This document shows positions 1-8,885 of a stretch of 19,510 nucleotides of DNA, piece by piece (the first letter of the stretch is position 1; the number at the start of each line of letters is the position of its first letter). The notes under the pieces are model-generated. The model was not told the DNA's origin and searched no databases. It worked only from the letters and a program-made list of their open reading frames with translations. A program made the translations under genes and the position numbers. Origin of the DNA: Trebouxia sp. TZW2008 (taxonomy: Eukaryota; Chlorophyta; Trebouxiophyceae; Trebouxiales; Trebouxiaceae). The stretch lies in assembly GCA_002118135.1 (NCBI GenBank), contig BDIU01000582.1, forward strand, positions 1-19,510, read 5' to 3'.

Positions 1-113
1 TGCATGTCATTGTTGCATATGATTGACTGCACGGCACTCTATTGCACTGCTCAAGTGGCCTACCAGCAGTTTTGGATAGTATTCTAAGGCCAGACAGTGC
101 TCAAACAATTCTG

Positions 114-251
114 TAGAATATATTCTATCATGAGCCTTGCCTGCAGAATAATACTCTGCAGCAAGCGCCCGGTTTTGGATACTATCCTTCCAAGCGGATA
201 TCATTCTACAAACACGAAAATATCGTGTTTGGTGCCTAGAATATATTCTAG
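114..251. repeat. Pair of AT-rich perfect palindromes
   Basis: Two near-identical palindromes lie about 122 bp apart: TAGAATATATTCTA at 114-127 and CTAGAATATATTCTAG at 236-251. Related TATTCTA / GATAGTATT pieces are scattered between 70 and 215, including TTTTGGATAGTATTC near 71 and TTTTGGATACTATCC near 174. Together they make an AT-rich patch full of short inverted repeats. It could be the remnant of a small non-autonomous DNA element (MITE) or simply intron or intergenic sequence that can form cruciforms. No target-site duplication was identified, so no mobile element is called. Confidence 0.45.
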
Positions 252-519
252 TCTCGTCCCTAAGCTAGCACACACTACTCTGCACACAAAAGCTGCGGCC
301 TGTGGAGTGTAGACCTTGTGTTTGCGCATGTTTCCATCAGGTCTCTGCTGACTAGATTTTGCGAACAAAAACATCATTTGGTATGTGCTGCTGTCAACAC
401 TAAGCCATGCCATTCAGTCCCAGAGTGACATCAGTGTTGCCTTTGCTCTCTGCTGCTGAGGGAGCCTGCATGCAAAGCTTCATCATGTCACTCTTGACAG
501 CATGGTTTTCTTGTGCCAG

Positions 520-1012
520 AGTGACCAGGAAGTGATATTGCAAGACCTCAGCGTCCATGACAGAGTCACTCCCTTGGAACGTCTCAGGCTTCAGGTGGCA
601 GTCCTGCAAGATAAATCACCATCACTGCTGCTGGAAGAGGCAAGCTTGCAAATTGCTTGGAATGCACGCATGCAACCAACCAAGTCATTTGTGAATGGCT
701 GTAGAGTTGGTGATGGCGTTGGTCAGCATTTGTGCTCAAATGCATGCACTCTGATGCAGCATGCACTGTTATCTGAGTCATTGACTTGCTGCGTCACCTG
801 TTTACCAAATTGCACTCGCTTGGGTGTTTTGTTGCTTACTACAACTTGCCTGTGCACATGAATGTTCATCACTTGCTAATCACACTCAACTTGGGTAGGT
901 TATTTCTTTGTACCATCGAACACGGACCAAACAGGCTGATTCATTCTTGATCTATGACAATCAGCTGAAAAGAACATTTGGCCCAGATGAAGCCCGCTAC
1001 CGCACCCTGTAG
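520..1012 (+). CDS. 3' end of an unrecognised multi-exon gene (two terminal exons)
   Basis: I do not recognise this protein. Two open blocks join in phase. The first exon, 520-594 (25 codons, starting SDQEVILQDL and ending ERLRLQ), follows a TTGTGCCAG acceptor and ends at CAG|GTGGCA. The last exon, 935-1012, follows AAACAG. It encodes a 25-residue tail that starts ADSFLIYDNQ and ends DEARYRTL, then a TAG stop at 1010-1012. The intron would be 340 nt with phase 0 on both sides. A TGTAA motif sits at 1121-1125, about 110 nt past the stop, as expected for a green-algal 3' end. The residues are charged and look helical, with no transmembrane segment. Upstream exons must lie in 1-500 or outside the window; an ATG at 502 could instead give a 56-residue protein. 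A codon-like stretch at 1068-1145 (GHCLALDEAYLLP) does not join in phase and was left out. Confidence 0.4.
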
Positions 1013-2000
1013 CAAGACTGGGAGATACATCAGAGAACTCAGCAGCAGGTAAGGCTTCCTTTTGCAGGTTGGGGGCATTGCTTGGCACTTGACGAGGCAT
1101 ACCTGCTGCCCACAGCCATTTGTAAATACTGGATGGCGTGCTTACAGTGACTCGCTACAGAAGCCTATATATATATATATTTTCGCATTACTCTGGCAGG
1201 CTCGGGTCTCTACCGTTTTTGACCCTTATTGCAGTTCTAGTGTCTTGGCACATGCAGCTGTGCTTGTGATTAGGAACGTCAGATATCTTCATTTACTGTC
1301 GAGACTGCCGCCCAATGTCTGGGGGAGGGAATGGAGCTCAGCATCAATGAGGCTTCCAAATCAATTTGTCTGGCTTTTCAAAAGTGAAAAGTTAACGAAC
1401 ATTTACAAGGGGATTTGAGAGCTTGGCGATCCTGTGTCTGATTCCAATGTCTCATAGCTTGGTCATTCAGGTTCTGTCGACAGCACTTTCTCTGTAATAG
1501 GCTATTTTGTGAGGACAGAGTTACGTATACATGTGTTAGGTCTGTCATTTTCATCTGATACATATGCTCGATGTTCTGGACGTTTGCACCCCGCAGCTCG
1601 TCAGACTGTATGATATTGGTGGGATCTGCAGCTTGCAATTGTTTGCTTGACGTCTTTTCTTCAGCCTCAGCGATCCATTCTCCATGGCGTGGAGCCTGTC
1701 ATTTGTGGCTGTTGGCATGCAAATTAGCCTGCATATGTATGAGTGCCCACCGCCAAGGCCGTAACGCCGCGATAAGAGGCCACTCTTGTTACAGCAGGTC
1801 TACCACAACATGTTGCAGCGTTGAACACTTTGTGCTAGCAGGGCGTAGCCAACCAGCGTTGACATCAGAGGGTACGGCATTATAGCACGCATTTGAGGTG
1901 CATTTGCTGGTGTTAAGCGTGTGTTGGATGCTTGACACCATCACTTTGAGCCCACACTAGCGTTCGTTACATATCGGAAGCAATCCAATCTGTTTGCGTG
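1013..2000. other. Intergenic stretch, no supported gene
   Basis: This interval lies between the TAG at 1012 and the start codon at 2001. It holds the TGTAA motif at 1121, a short TA microsatellite at 1166-1180 and several short open frames without convincing composition or splice partners. The final few hundred bases should contain the promoter and 5' leader of the next plus-strand gene. I see no clear TATA box or other promoter element. Confidence 0.4.
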
Positions 2001-3271
2001 ATGAAGACACTTTGTATTGGATCGAAGAATGCTTGTTGTCATGTCTCAAAAGTCTCAAAAGGCTCAAGTCCCGCAGTTAGGCCAAACAGTAACAGCCTGC
2101 GACATGTCACCCGTCAGACCCACAAGATCCCCCGGGGTTGTCGTGTGGTCACCGCTGCTCGTTCCCAGAATTTTGCATACCTCAACCTGAAGGGCGGTCA
2201 GCGTTCTTCAAGCTCAACCACCAACCGAGTACGTGATCTACAGAGTGCCAGCAACTGCAAACGCTTGAGAAGGGCTAACGTCTGACGCGTTTGTGCTGCT
2301 GTAGCCAACTACAAAGGTCGTCCCAGAACTTTCCAACTTGCTGCCTTTCCTTTCCGCATGGGGTGCGTTGATGCTGTCCGAGGGAGCTGGCCTTCCTGAG
2401 TGGCTTGTGGTAGGTTGCAGCTCGTCCCTGCTAAGCTGCTGCAAAAAGAATTGCAACCTGTCGCTTTCTTTGCATGCTTGCAGAAGCTGTCACAGCTGCT
2501 ACATGCAAGCAGAAAGCATAGGCAGGCTTAGGCAGGCTACAGCTTGCTTGCATGTATGCAAGTTTCGGCAAACAGCAGCCACCTGACTTGACTATATTGC
2601 ACTGAATGCAGCTGCTCAACTTGACTTGGGGTGCGGGGGCTAGTGTGGCTGCTGGCATTGTCTTGGAGAAATACAAGCTAGAAAGCAAGCCCATTCAGGT
2701 GAGCTGTCGTAAGTTGGTCTGCTTTGCTCTGGCAGCAGCTGCAAATGTGTAGCTGCTATCATCTCAAGTGTCTTAGTGCTGCATGTCTGATTGCTCGCAC
2801 AAGACAGGCATGTAACATGTGCATTCTATTCCTCCTTGTATGACACATGTCCCCTCCAGCGAGTTGCGGCTGTGCTGAGATTGACAAGGACTGTTGCTGA
2901 TTGATCAACGTGCTTTACAGATGCGGCTTCACCATGCACCCATGGGAGTGCGAAGGGGCGGCAAGCTGCCTTTGAAGGACCTGGTCAAAGCTGCAGACAG
3001 CAGCGTTGAGGGCCTCAAGCAGCTGCTGAAACAGGAGTGGGAGGTTCCAGAAGAGACAGATGTAGCAGTCTACGGTGTTGATGGCGACGGTGGTGAATTT
3101 GAGTTCACTCCCATGGTGGCTCATGATCTGACAGGCACACTGTCAGGTGCTCAGGCAGTCCTTCTGCGTGTCATGCCTGTTCAGCACCTGGCGGCTGGGA
3201 ATGCTTTCACAGCACATCATGCTTCAGTCAACGGGCACACAGCACACCCTGTAGCCAGTGGCCAGTCCTAA
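2001..3271 (+). CDS. Predicted plastid-targeted membrane protein of unknown function, 4 exons, 256 aa
   Basis: Exons are 2001-2228, 2305-2409, 2612-2698 and 2921-3271. All three introns are phase 0, with donors GTACGT, GTAGGT and GTGAGC and acceptors GTAG, GCAG and ACAG. The stop is TAA. The first 76 residues (exon 1) contain no Asp or Glu and are rich in Ser, Thr, Arg and Lys, ending in an SSSSTTNR run. That is a textbook chloroplast transit peptide, with possible processing near VVTAA. Exons 2-3 (residues 77-140) carry two hydrophobic stretches: LLPFLSAWGALML, then WLVLLNLTW continuing to GASVAAGIVLEK. These fit one or two membrane spans. Exon 4 (116 residues) is soluble and begins with a basic patch (MGVRRGGKLPLKDL). 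It then has an acidic segment (EWEVPEETDVAVYGVDGDGG) and a low-complexity His/Ala tail. I do not recognise a family. Likely location is the thylakoid or inner envelope (inference). The start is chosen because it gives the intact transit peptide; GTG at 1998 is not needed. Confidence 0.75.
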
Positions 3272-4239
3272 CTTTATAAGGCTCTCACAGGCATGCAGCA
3301 GAAAACTCGTTGCATTTGCTGCTTGGACTCCAGGACGCAGATATGGCAACTGCAACCGCCTCTGTATAACAGGAGGCAGCGTAGCATACAGGTTTACTGA
3401 TACGCTGCCCTACTGCCATGAATCGGGACATGCACACATGGGTTGACAGGACCCAGCATCATTTCTGGAGCATTACGATTTTCCTTCTGCAAATTGCTCT
3501 TTGGTTTTGATTTAGGACATGTGCACCAATCTGCTGGTCAAGGCAGCTTTCTACGTATCACACCTGTCATGCAGCCTTTGTTTCATGCTTTAAAAGGCAG
3601 TTTTTTACATGTCAGGACCAGCTGTGAGTGTGATTTTCAGCTTGCTTAGCATCCATTTTGACATGACGGGATGCAACTTGGGTATTGCTGAAATGGTGTC
3701 ATGAATTGCTGAATATAGTGCTAGGATTGTGCGCTGACTTGGCTGCATTGTTTGATGAGATCAGTGATGAGTAGATTGAACCCTGTTGCTGCCAATCTTC
3801 CTTTGCAAGTCTATTGCTTGGCAAGTGTGCAAATCCTGATCGCTTAACTGGAACGCTGATGGAGGCATGGGCTTCTGCGACACCATACATGAAATAGGGG
3901 ATGTGCCACTCAAGACACGGCCCAGCCTGCAAATGGTGGTCAGCTGAGTGGTATGATTGAGAGCATATTGCGATCTGCTGCTTGCTTGCTGTGGGGAGTA
4001 CCCTCAACATGGCCTCAACATGCTGTCTTCAATAGCTGCAATGATGCCCCAGACTACAGACTATCTGATTGCTGAACGCTGCTCTACGCACGCTGTCACA
4101 GTCTGCACAGTCGGCCCTACTCGCCCTGCTGCAGCAGAACCCTACCCGCTCTGTCAGGGTGCTGAAGACGCGGCCTTTATAACGTCGAGGCTCGAAACGC
4201 TACACAGCCTCCGCACCTCTTGCCGGCTGCTCCTCAAGC
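3272..4239. other. Intergenic stretch, no supported gene
   Basis: The 3' untranslated region of the preceding gene should begin here, but I see no TGTAA motif close to its stop codon. From about 4080 to 4240 the sequence becomes richer in CpG (ACGC, CGAGG, CGAAACG). That could mark the promoter and leader of the unresolved plus-strand gene that follows. A 154-codon open frame at 3957-4421 overlaps this segment but has no recognisable motif and disagrees with the splice model in frame. It is not called. Confidence 0.35.
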
Positions 4240-5536
4240 ATGCAGTTACGAAAAAATCCTTTGAGATCCCGCGTACCAGCATGTACAAGGGAGCATCCAA
4301 AACATTGCAAGACTGCCTGCCAGCAGGTCATGCCATACTGGCGCGTGTATGCGGGAGATTTTTGGCTCCCGCAAAGCTCGTCATCGCGCGCTTGTACGGA
4401 CGCACCAGGCTAGCCAAATAGTCCACCAGAATACAGTTGATTTGGAAGTGACCTCGAGACTGTCGCTACCTTCCAGCTTCTGGAGGCATCCTCTTCACCC
4501 CTTGATAAAGCACCCACCAGGTCAGACTAGACCTGTGTCAAACTGATGCTGCATTGCGCATCACTGCGACTTGAACTGATCTCACGTGCTGCTGCAGGGG
4601 TACAGAAGTGAGCCGACACTGCTCGTGCAGCAGTCGCTGTTGACCCCGCTGGTGGGGTTTGTACGCCAGTGGCCTTGCCGCAACAAGGTGGTCAAAGTCG
4701 AAACCTGCTTGAACATACTTAGCAGGGTCGCCCCAACAGTGCTGACCAGGCCTACATTGGTCAGGGAGGCACTGGTGTCCTGTCAGTCAAGATGCAGCGT
4801 GAGGTGAGTGTAGTGCGCTTGTCAACAAATGCAAATAATGCAACTGCCTGTTTTGACTCATCCGTCCTTTTTAGATGCAGATAGATCTCGAGCTCACGGC
4901 AGGCATTGCTATGTCAGGTATGTCAGTGACAGAAGCAAGACCCATTGTTCAAGCAGCTGTCTGAGTTTGGCGGCTGAACAATGTGTCATTGGTTCATGCA
5001 GGTTTGCTTTGAGGGGACTTTCTCAGCTCAGCTTGGTGTAGGACTTTATGGGGCAAAACATGTGGTTGTAGCAGTCAGAGCCTGCAAGGACAGGCCCAAC
5101 AGGCAGCAACAATCATCAAACAGGGGCTTGGAAGCTGCAGGATGCAGCATGCATGAGCTCTCAAAGCAACAAGCTTGAGGGAAATGTACCATGCAGGCCG
5201 TCAAACAGTGGCGGCCACCATACTGACAGGTCTCTTGCCAATGCAAGAGGCCGTTTTTAGGACTTGCTGCATGTTGCAGTGGGCCCGCCCAGGTTCTTCA
5301 CGTGCCTGGTAGCCCCAGGCTCAGACAAAACAGTCTGGGCCAAGTTTTGCCAGCAGCAGCTTGGCAGCAGCAAGCTGCAGCGCTGCCCCTTGAAGGGGCA
5401 GTGTGGTGGCGTGCCACAGCAATCATCCTACACAGCCTTTGCCGCCTCTACGGGGCTTCCTAGGATGATACCTGACCATACTGAGTTTCCTTTGCCCCGC
5501 CCCTGCTCCTATGGTGCAAGGGTGCTTGTGGCATGA
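4240..5536 (+). CDS. Unrecognised multi-exon gene (partly resolved model)
   Basis: Three internal exons chain cleanly. 4598-4660 encodes 21 aa starting GYRSEPTLLV. 4726-4803 encodes 26 aa with the core DQAYIGQGGTGVLSVKMQRE. 4875-4917 encodes MQIDLELTAGIAMS plus one base. They are separated by introns of 65 and 71 nt with donors GTACGC and GTGAGT and acceptors TTAGCAG and TTTTTAG. The next exon starts at 5197 in matching phase 1 (GRQTVAATILT) and may end at 5229. A last exon from about 5319 runs to TGA at 5534-5536 (tail PCSYGARVLVA). TGTAA at 5577-5581, 41 nt beyond the stop, supports this 3' end. The first exon is uncertain: ATG 4240 with donor after 4326 (MQLRKNPLRSR...), or ATG 4349 with donor at GCGCTT|GTACGG, both phase 0. 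The resulting protein of roughly 175 aa matches no family I know. The donor after 5229 and its acceptor (5279, 5318, 5324 or 5333) are also open. Confidence 0.4.
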
Positions 5537-5576
5537 AGCGTCCAGGTGTGTACCCTATGCCTGTTTGTGTGCTGCA

Positions 5577-5581
5577 TGTAA
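5577..5581 (+). terminator. Candidate TGTAA polyadenylation signal
   Basis: TGTAA is the common poly(A) signal of green-algal nuclear genes. This copy lies 41 nt beyond the TGA at 5534-5536, a plausible place for the 3' end of the unresolved plus-strand gene. It is a five-base motif, so chance occurrence is possible. Confidence 0.4.
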
Positions 5582-6284
5582 GCTGCCTTTTGCATGATTT
5601 CACAGCAATCTATTTGTCAAAGCAATTACATCCACTGCTAGCGCTGCGACTGCCCATTTATTGCATTGTGTTGCATTAGGTGGAGCAATTGAACAGTTAG
5701 CTGTCTCCTAAGCAATGCAGCCGCCTTACATCTTCAGCACTACTGGACGTGCCTTCTCCTTTTTAGTTATCATGAGCATGTTGCATCTTTCTTGTTCCTT
5801 CTGCAACGTCTCATGTCTTAACCAGCTATACCATGCAGGGTCTGTGGTGAATGGGACGATACGCAAGGTCGTCCCACCGTTCCCTCCATCTCTCCACTGT
5901 CGTCAGTCATTGTTTCATATCCTCATCTTTTCTCATTCTTCATACTCCCCTTTTGAGGTCAGTGGCCAGGAGGGCCTGATTGGCATAAAGAGTGTTAGAC
6001 ACTGCAGAGTGAAGGCACCCTGTTGCTATGGAGATGTATGCAGCATTGGCTGATGCAGCTCATGGATTGCCAGTTTGCTAGCTTTTGGCAGTTTAGTGCC
6101 ATTGTGCAAGAATTGGTCTGGATGTGTTGTACAGTGCAGTGATGTTTAGGCACATTTGCACGTGCAACATGCGGAACACAGGCTGTTGCTATTGTGGCAT
6201 TCAGCAGGAATGATCATTGCAGTGCAGATGTGAACAGTTGTTGAGATGCTAGACGATATACATCGAACACAGACTTTGAACGAT

Positions 6285-6314
6285 TTACTCTACAGCCCGT
6301 TACTCTACAGCCCG
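6285..6314. repeat. Perfect 15-bp tandem duplication
   Basis: TTACTCTACAGCCCG occurs twice head to tail (6285-6299 and 6300-6314) with no mismatch, in intergenic DNA. Confidence 0.85.
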
Positions 6315-6695
6315 CTCGATGATGAACGATGTTGCTTGGCTTTGCTTGTTACTACTGTTGAGTGATGTACACTGCAGCAATGACCGCATTGCCATGCTCA
6401 GGTCCTTCAAGCGCACTCACAAACGTCAAGAGCATCCCTTCTGAAGCACAAATGCATGCTACAAAAGCGCAGCAGCATCAAGACCTCATATGACAACGAA
6501 GTACACGTATTGCAACCACACCAAGCAATCCAGCAGTAGTTAAAGGCAGCACACAGCCACAAGAGCGTGTGTGCATGTTGGTCGCAGCACAGGCACTGGT
6601 GATTTTGCACATGCATATGCTCCATGCAGTAGTTACTGAGCGGTCAAACAGCATCTGTATTGTTAGTAGCTGCAAGTCATTCGTTTCAATTGGCT

Positions 6696-6750
6696 GTTGC
6701 AATCACCTGTCGCAATCAGCTATTGCAATCCAGCCGTTGCAATCAGCTGC
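6696..6750. repeat. Short tandem repeat, about 4 copies of a 13-14 bp unit
   Basis: Four imperfect copies of a GTTGCAATCAGCT-type unit run in tandem: GTTGCAATCACCT, GTCGCAATCAGCT, ATTGCAATCCAGCC and GTTGCAATCAGCT. The array lies just downstream of the minus-strand secreted-protein gene, within its probable 3' untranslated region. Confidence 0.75.
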
Positions 6751-6777
6751 TAGCTACCAGTCAATTAAGTAACAAAG

Positions 6778-7947
6778 TCAATCAACACCAAGCTGCACAA
6801 AGGGTGACACACAGGCTGTGTTGTTGCACAAGTATTCGCCATCAAGGTCAGGGCCGCCCACAGGACCCACATGAACACAATGGTCACCTGGGAAATTGGT
6901 AGCCATCAGGTGATGCAGCCACTTGCATTGCTTGCATTCGCCTTGAAAAGCTGATTCTGCACAGGATTTTGAAGGCAGCCGCTGCATGTACTGAAGGCAA
7001 TCTGCCACATCATTGAATTGCGTGTTGCGACCAGTGCATGACTGTTGCACAATGCGGCATATGTCAATGTCACTGGAAATGCCAGTTGAGAGCCAGAAAA
7101 TCAACTCAGGAGCAAAGTCTAGTTCCTGCAACCCACAGTGTCAATCAGTTTCCGTCAGAAGACTAGTAAGTGTGCAATGCAGCTTCACTTTTAGAGTAGT
7201 GTGCAAGCACCGGAATATGCACTGCACTGCAGATCCTTCAGTCATGATATGCCAGTCTTCCAGGCATATGCATCGCAATGCAATCCAGAATGACATTCAG
7301 CAAGTATTATAGGGTAGAGTGACGTACTATGTGTTGCATTTGCACACTGCAAGGTGCAAAGGTGGCATTGAGAGTTATAGGCTGGTTTGCAAGAGAGATT
7401 TGGTTGGCAGTCTCCAGGAAGAAGGTGGCATTGACGAAAAAGGTGACCTGCACTGGCACAAAACTTTGGCATGATGTCAAACTGGCAGAGCTTGCTTTTG
7501 GTCGCAGCAGCTTACTGGTCAGCCCTATGCTGTGCATGCACTCTCGTTAGGTGTGATGTCTCCTGAACAGCAGCACTAGCAACTTACTTGTATCGATTCC
7601 GGCTGGACCAAGACCTCCGCCGGGTCTATGCTGTAGGAGTCGATCACTACAGTACCGCCGGTGAAAGCACTGTCCAGGATCAGGGCATATTCGGCAATGC
7701 TCTCCACGCCTGTCCAAGTGCCCGTATCTGGTACGTAAAGTACCGCGTCTGGCGCAGTCACCTCGTGTATAATTGCTACATAGTCGGAGGTGTTAAGGCC
7801 TTCTTGTGCAGCCTCCAAGAATGACTGCACGACCTGTGGTCGCTCGGCATCAACTTGTGCGCATTGAGCGTCGACGCTTGCTGCATTCGTCGACACTATG
7901 CAGAACGCAAGTGCGCCACAATACAACGCCCAGCCAGCGCGACCCAT
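6778..7947 (-). CDS. Secreted protein with NTF2/SnoaL-like region and Cys-rich C-terminal domain, 3 exons, 275 aa
   Basis: Exons on the minus strand are 7947-7588, 7447-7328 and 7125-6778, all joined in phase 0. Donors are GTAAGT and GTACGT, acceptors GTGCAG and TTGCAG, and the stop is TGA. Residues 1-22 form a signal peptide (MGRAGWALYCGALAFCIVST). Residues about 35-150 (from VDAERPQVVQSFLEAA, through AVLYVPDTGTWTGVESIAEY, to the exon-2 strands) have the layout of an NTF2/SnoaL-like alpha+beta fold: an N-terminal helix, a D-AVLYVP strand, a TGVESIAEY helix, then long beta strands. Exon 3 adds a compact domain with nine cysteines, including SCAESAFQGECKQCKWLHH and DHCVHVG. Sequons NTS, NAT (twice) and NNT suggest N-glycosylation in the secretory pathway. 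No catalytic residues can be named, and the pairing of this fold with the Cys-rich domain is not one I recognise. An upstream in-frame TTG at 7980 is ignored in favour of the ATG just before the signal peptide. Confidence 0.72.
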
Positions 7948-8172
7948 CACTTGACTGTTCCCGGCAGGGCTCAAGTGCAAACGATGTCACGTTGTGAATT
8001 TGAGTGCCTTGTATAGTCGTCTGCTGCCGCCGAAGCTGTTTGGGAGACGTCTGTTTTGCATTGGTTGGCTCTATCTTAGTCGAGACGACTTGCGCGGGAG
8101 CTGCAGACAGCTACAGGTTTCCGGATGCCCCTCGAGTTTTCGCGTAAAGTCTTGCGTGAACTCCCCGGGGAA

Positions 8173-8189
8173 CCCCCCCCCCCCACGTG
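8173..8189. promoter_or_regulatory. Poly-C run joined to a CACGTG (G-box) palindrome
   Basis: Twelve consecutive C bases (8173-8184) run directly into the palindrome CACGTG (8184-8189). This is about 240 bp upstream of the start codon of the minus-strand secreted-protein gene. CACGTG is the plant G-box core bound by bZIP and bHLH factors. The hexamer also occurs elsewhere in this window, for example near 4583, 5299 and 8549, so a regulatory role is only a guess from position. Confidence 0.3.
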
Positions 8190-8830
8190 CCTTACAGGAG
8201 CGGACCAGCAAAAGCAAAATGCGCTTGGAGTCTTGGTCAAATAGACAAGCAAAGAAAATTCCACGCCGTTAGAATCACAAGTACCAGACATGCGTCAGAC
8301 ATATTGGGGCTACTGCCGCATCCATACATGGCAAGCAACTGCTAATGATTGCGGGATCCACTGAGTGTGTGGCATTTGTTTGCCACAATGAACATTGAAC
8401 AATACTCTGCAAGCACTGGTACTTTGGCACAACCTGGAGCTGACGGCCGTGTCAGAAGTTTAAAAGGAAACAATGAATCAACAGTGCTTATAGGCTTCAC
8501 AATCAGCAGCACAGCACGCCATCGAGAGCTGCATTGCAAACTGTGTCCACGTGAAAGCCTAAAGCTCAGAATTGGCTCAGTGATATTACAGATGATGCCG
8601 CCTATGGCAACACAAAGAACGCAGTCTCAAGCAATGCAGACCAGGACATGAAATATTCAGCTGAGTGAAACCCAATGCCAAAATTCACATCTGATATTAG
8701 CTCAACACAGCTCTCCGGCAGGTGCATTCAGCCTAAAAAGCAAGTTGGCCGTACAGCGAAAACTGCAAAGAACAAGCCCATATTGTACACAGCCCACAAG
8801 GACCTAGAGACTTATTGGAAAAGCTGCACA

Positions 8831-8835
8831 TTACA
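8831..8835 (-). terminator. Candidate TGTAA polyadenylation signal of the RING gene
   Basis: On the minus strand TGTAA lies about 50 nt beyond the TAG stop (8888-8886) of the RING gene, fitting a green-algal poly(A) signal. Confidence 0.4.
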
Positions 8836-8885
8836 GATACCGACCAAAAACGCTATCCTGGCAATCGCCAGCTGTGCCGTGAAAG

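Larger units (their letters stand above)
5582..6777. other. Long intergenic stretch, no supported gene
   Basis: Nothing here joins into a convincing gene. Short codon-like pieces follow plausible acceptors at 5839 (SVVNGTIRK) and about 5959 (VSGQEGLIGIKSVRHC), but they have no partners. The interval also carries two short tandem repeats listed separately (6285-6314 and 6696-6750). The right part should contain the 3' end of the minus-strand secreted-protein gene, although no TGTAA on that strand is seen close to its stop. Confidence 0.35.
7948..8885. other. Promoter side of the secreted-protein gene and 3' region of the RING gene
   Basis: This is the upstream region of the minus-strand secreted-protein gene (its ATG is at 7947) and the 3' flank of the minus-strand RING gene (stop at 8886). 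It contains a 12-base poly-C run followed at once by CACGTG at 8173-8189, and a TGTAA on the minus strand at 8835-8831. Open frames at 8349-8651 and 8675-9013 on the plus strand show no motif. The second is antisense to the RING exon, so neither is called. Confidence 0.4.

Noticed and set aside
935..1048. In-frame TAG at 1010 followed by a Gln-rich reading, suggesting TAG is read as glutamine
   Set aside because: TAG ends the RING gene and TAA and TGA end other genes here. A normal stop with a downstream TGTAA is simpler.
1068..1145. Codon-like stretch GHCLALDEAYLLP, reminiscent of a tRNA-splicing endonuclease N-domain
   Set aside because: It needs a phase-1 donor that the preceding exon does not have, its own donor is weak and no catalytic domain follows. 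The resemblance is too short.
3957..4421. 154-codon plus-strand open frame
   Set aside because: It has no recognisable motif, and its frame conflicts with the splice-supported chain that starts at 4240 or 4349. It is probably a chance open frame over a CpG-rich leader.
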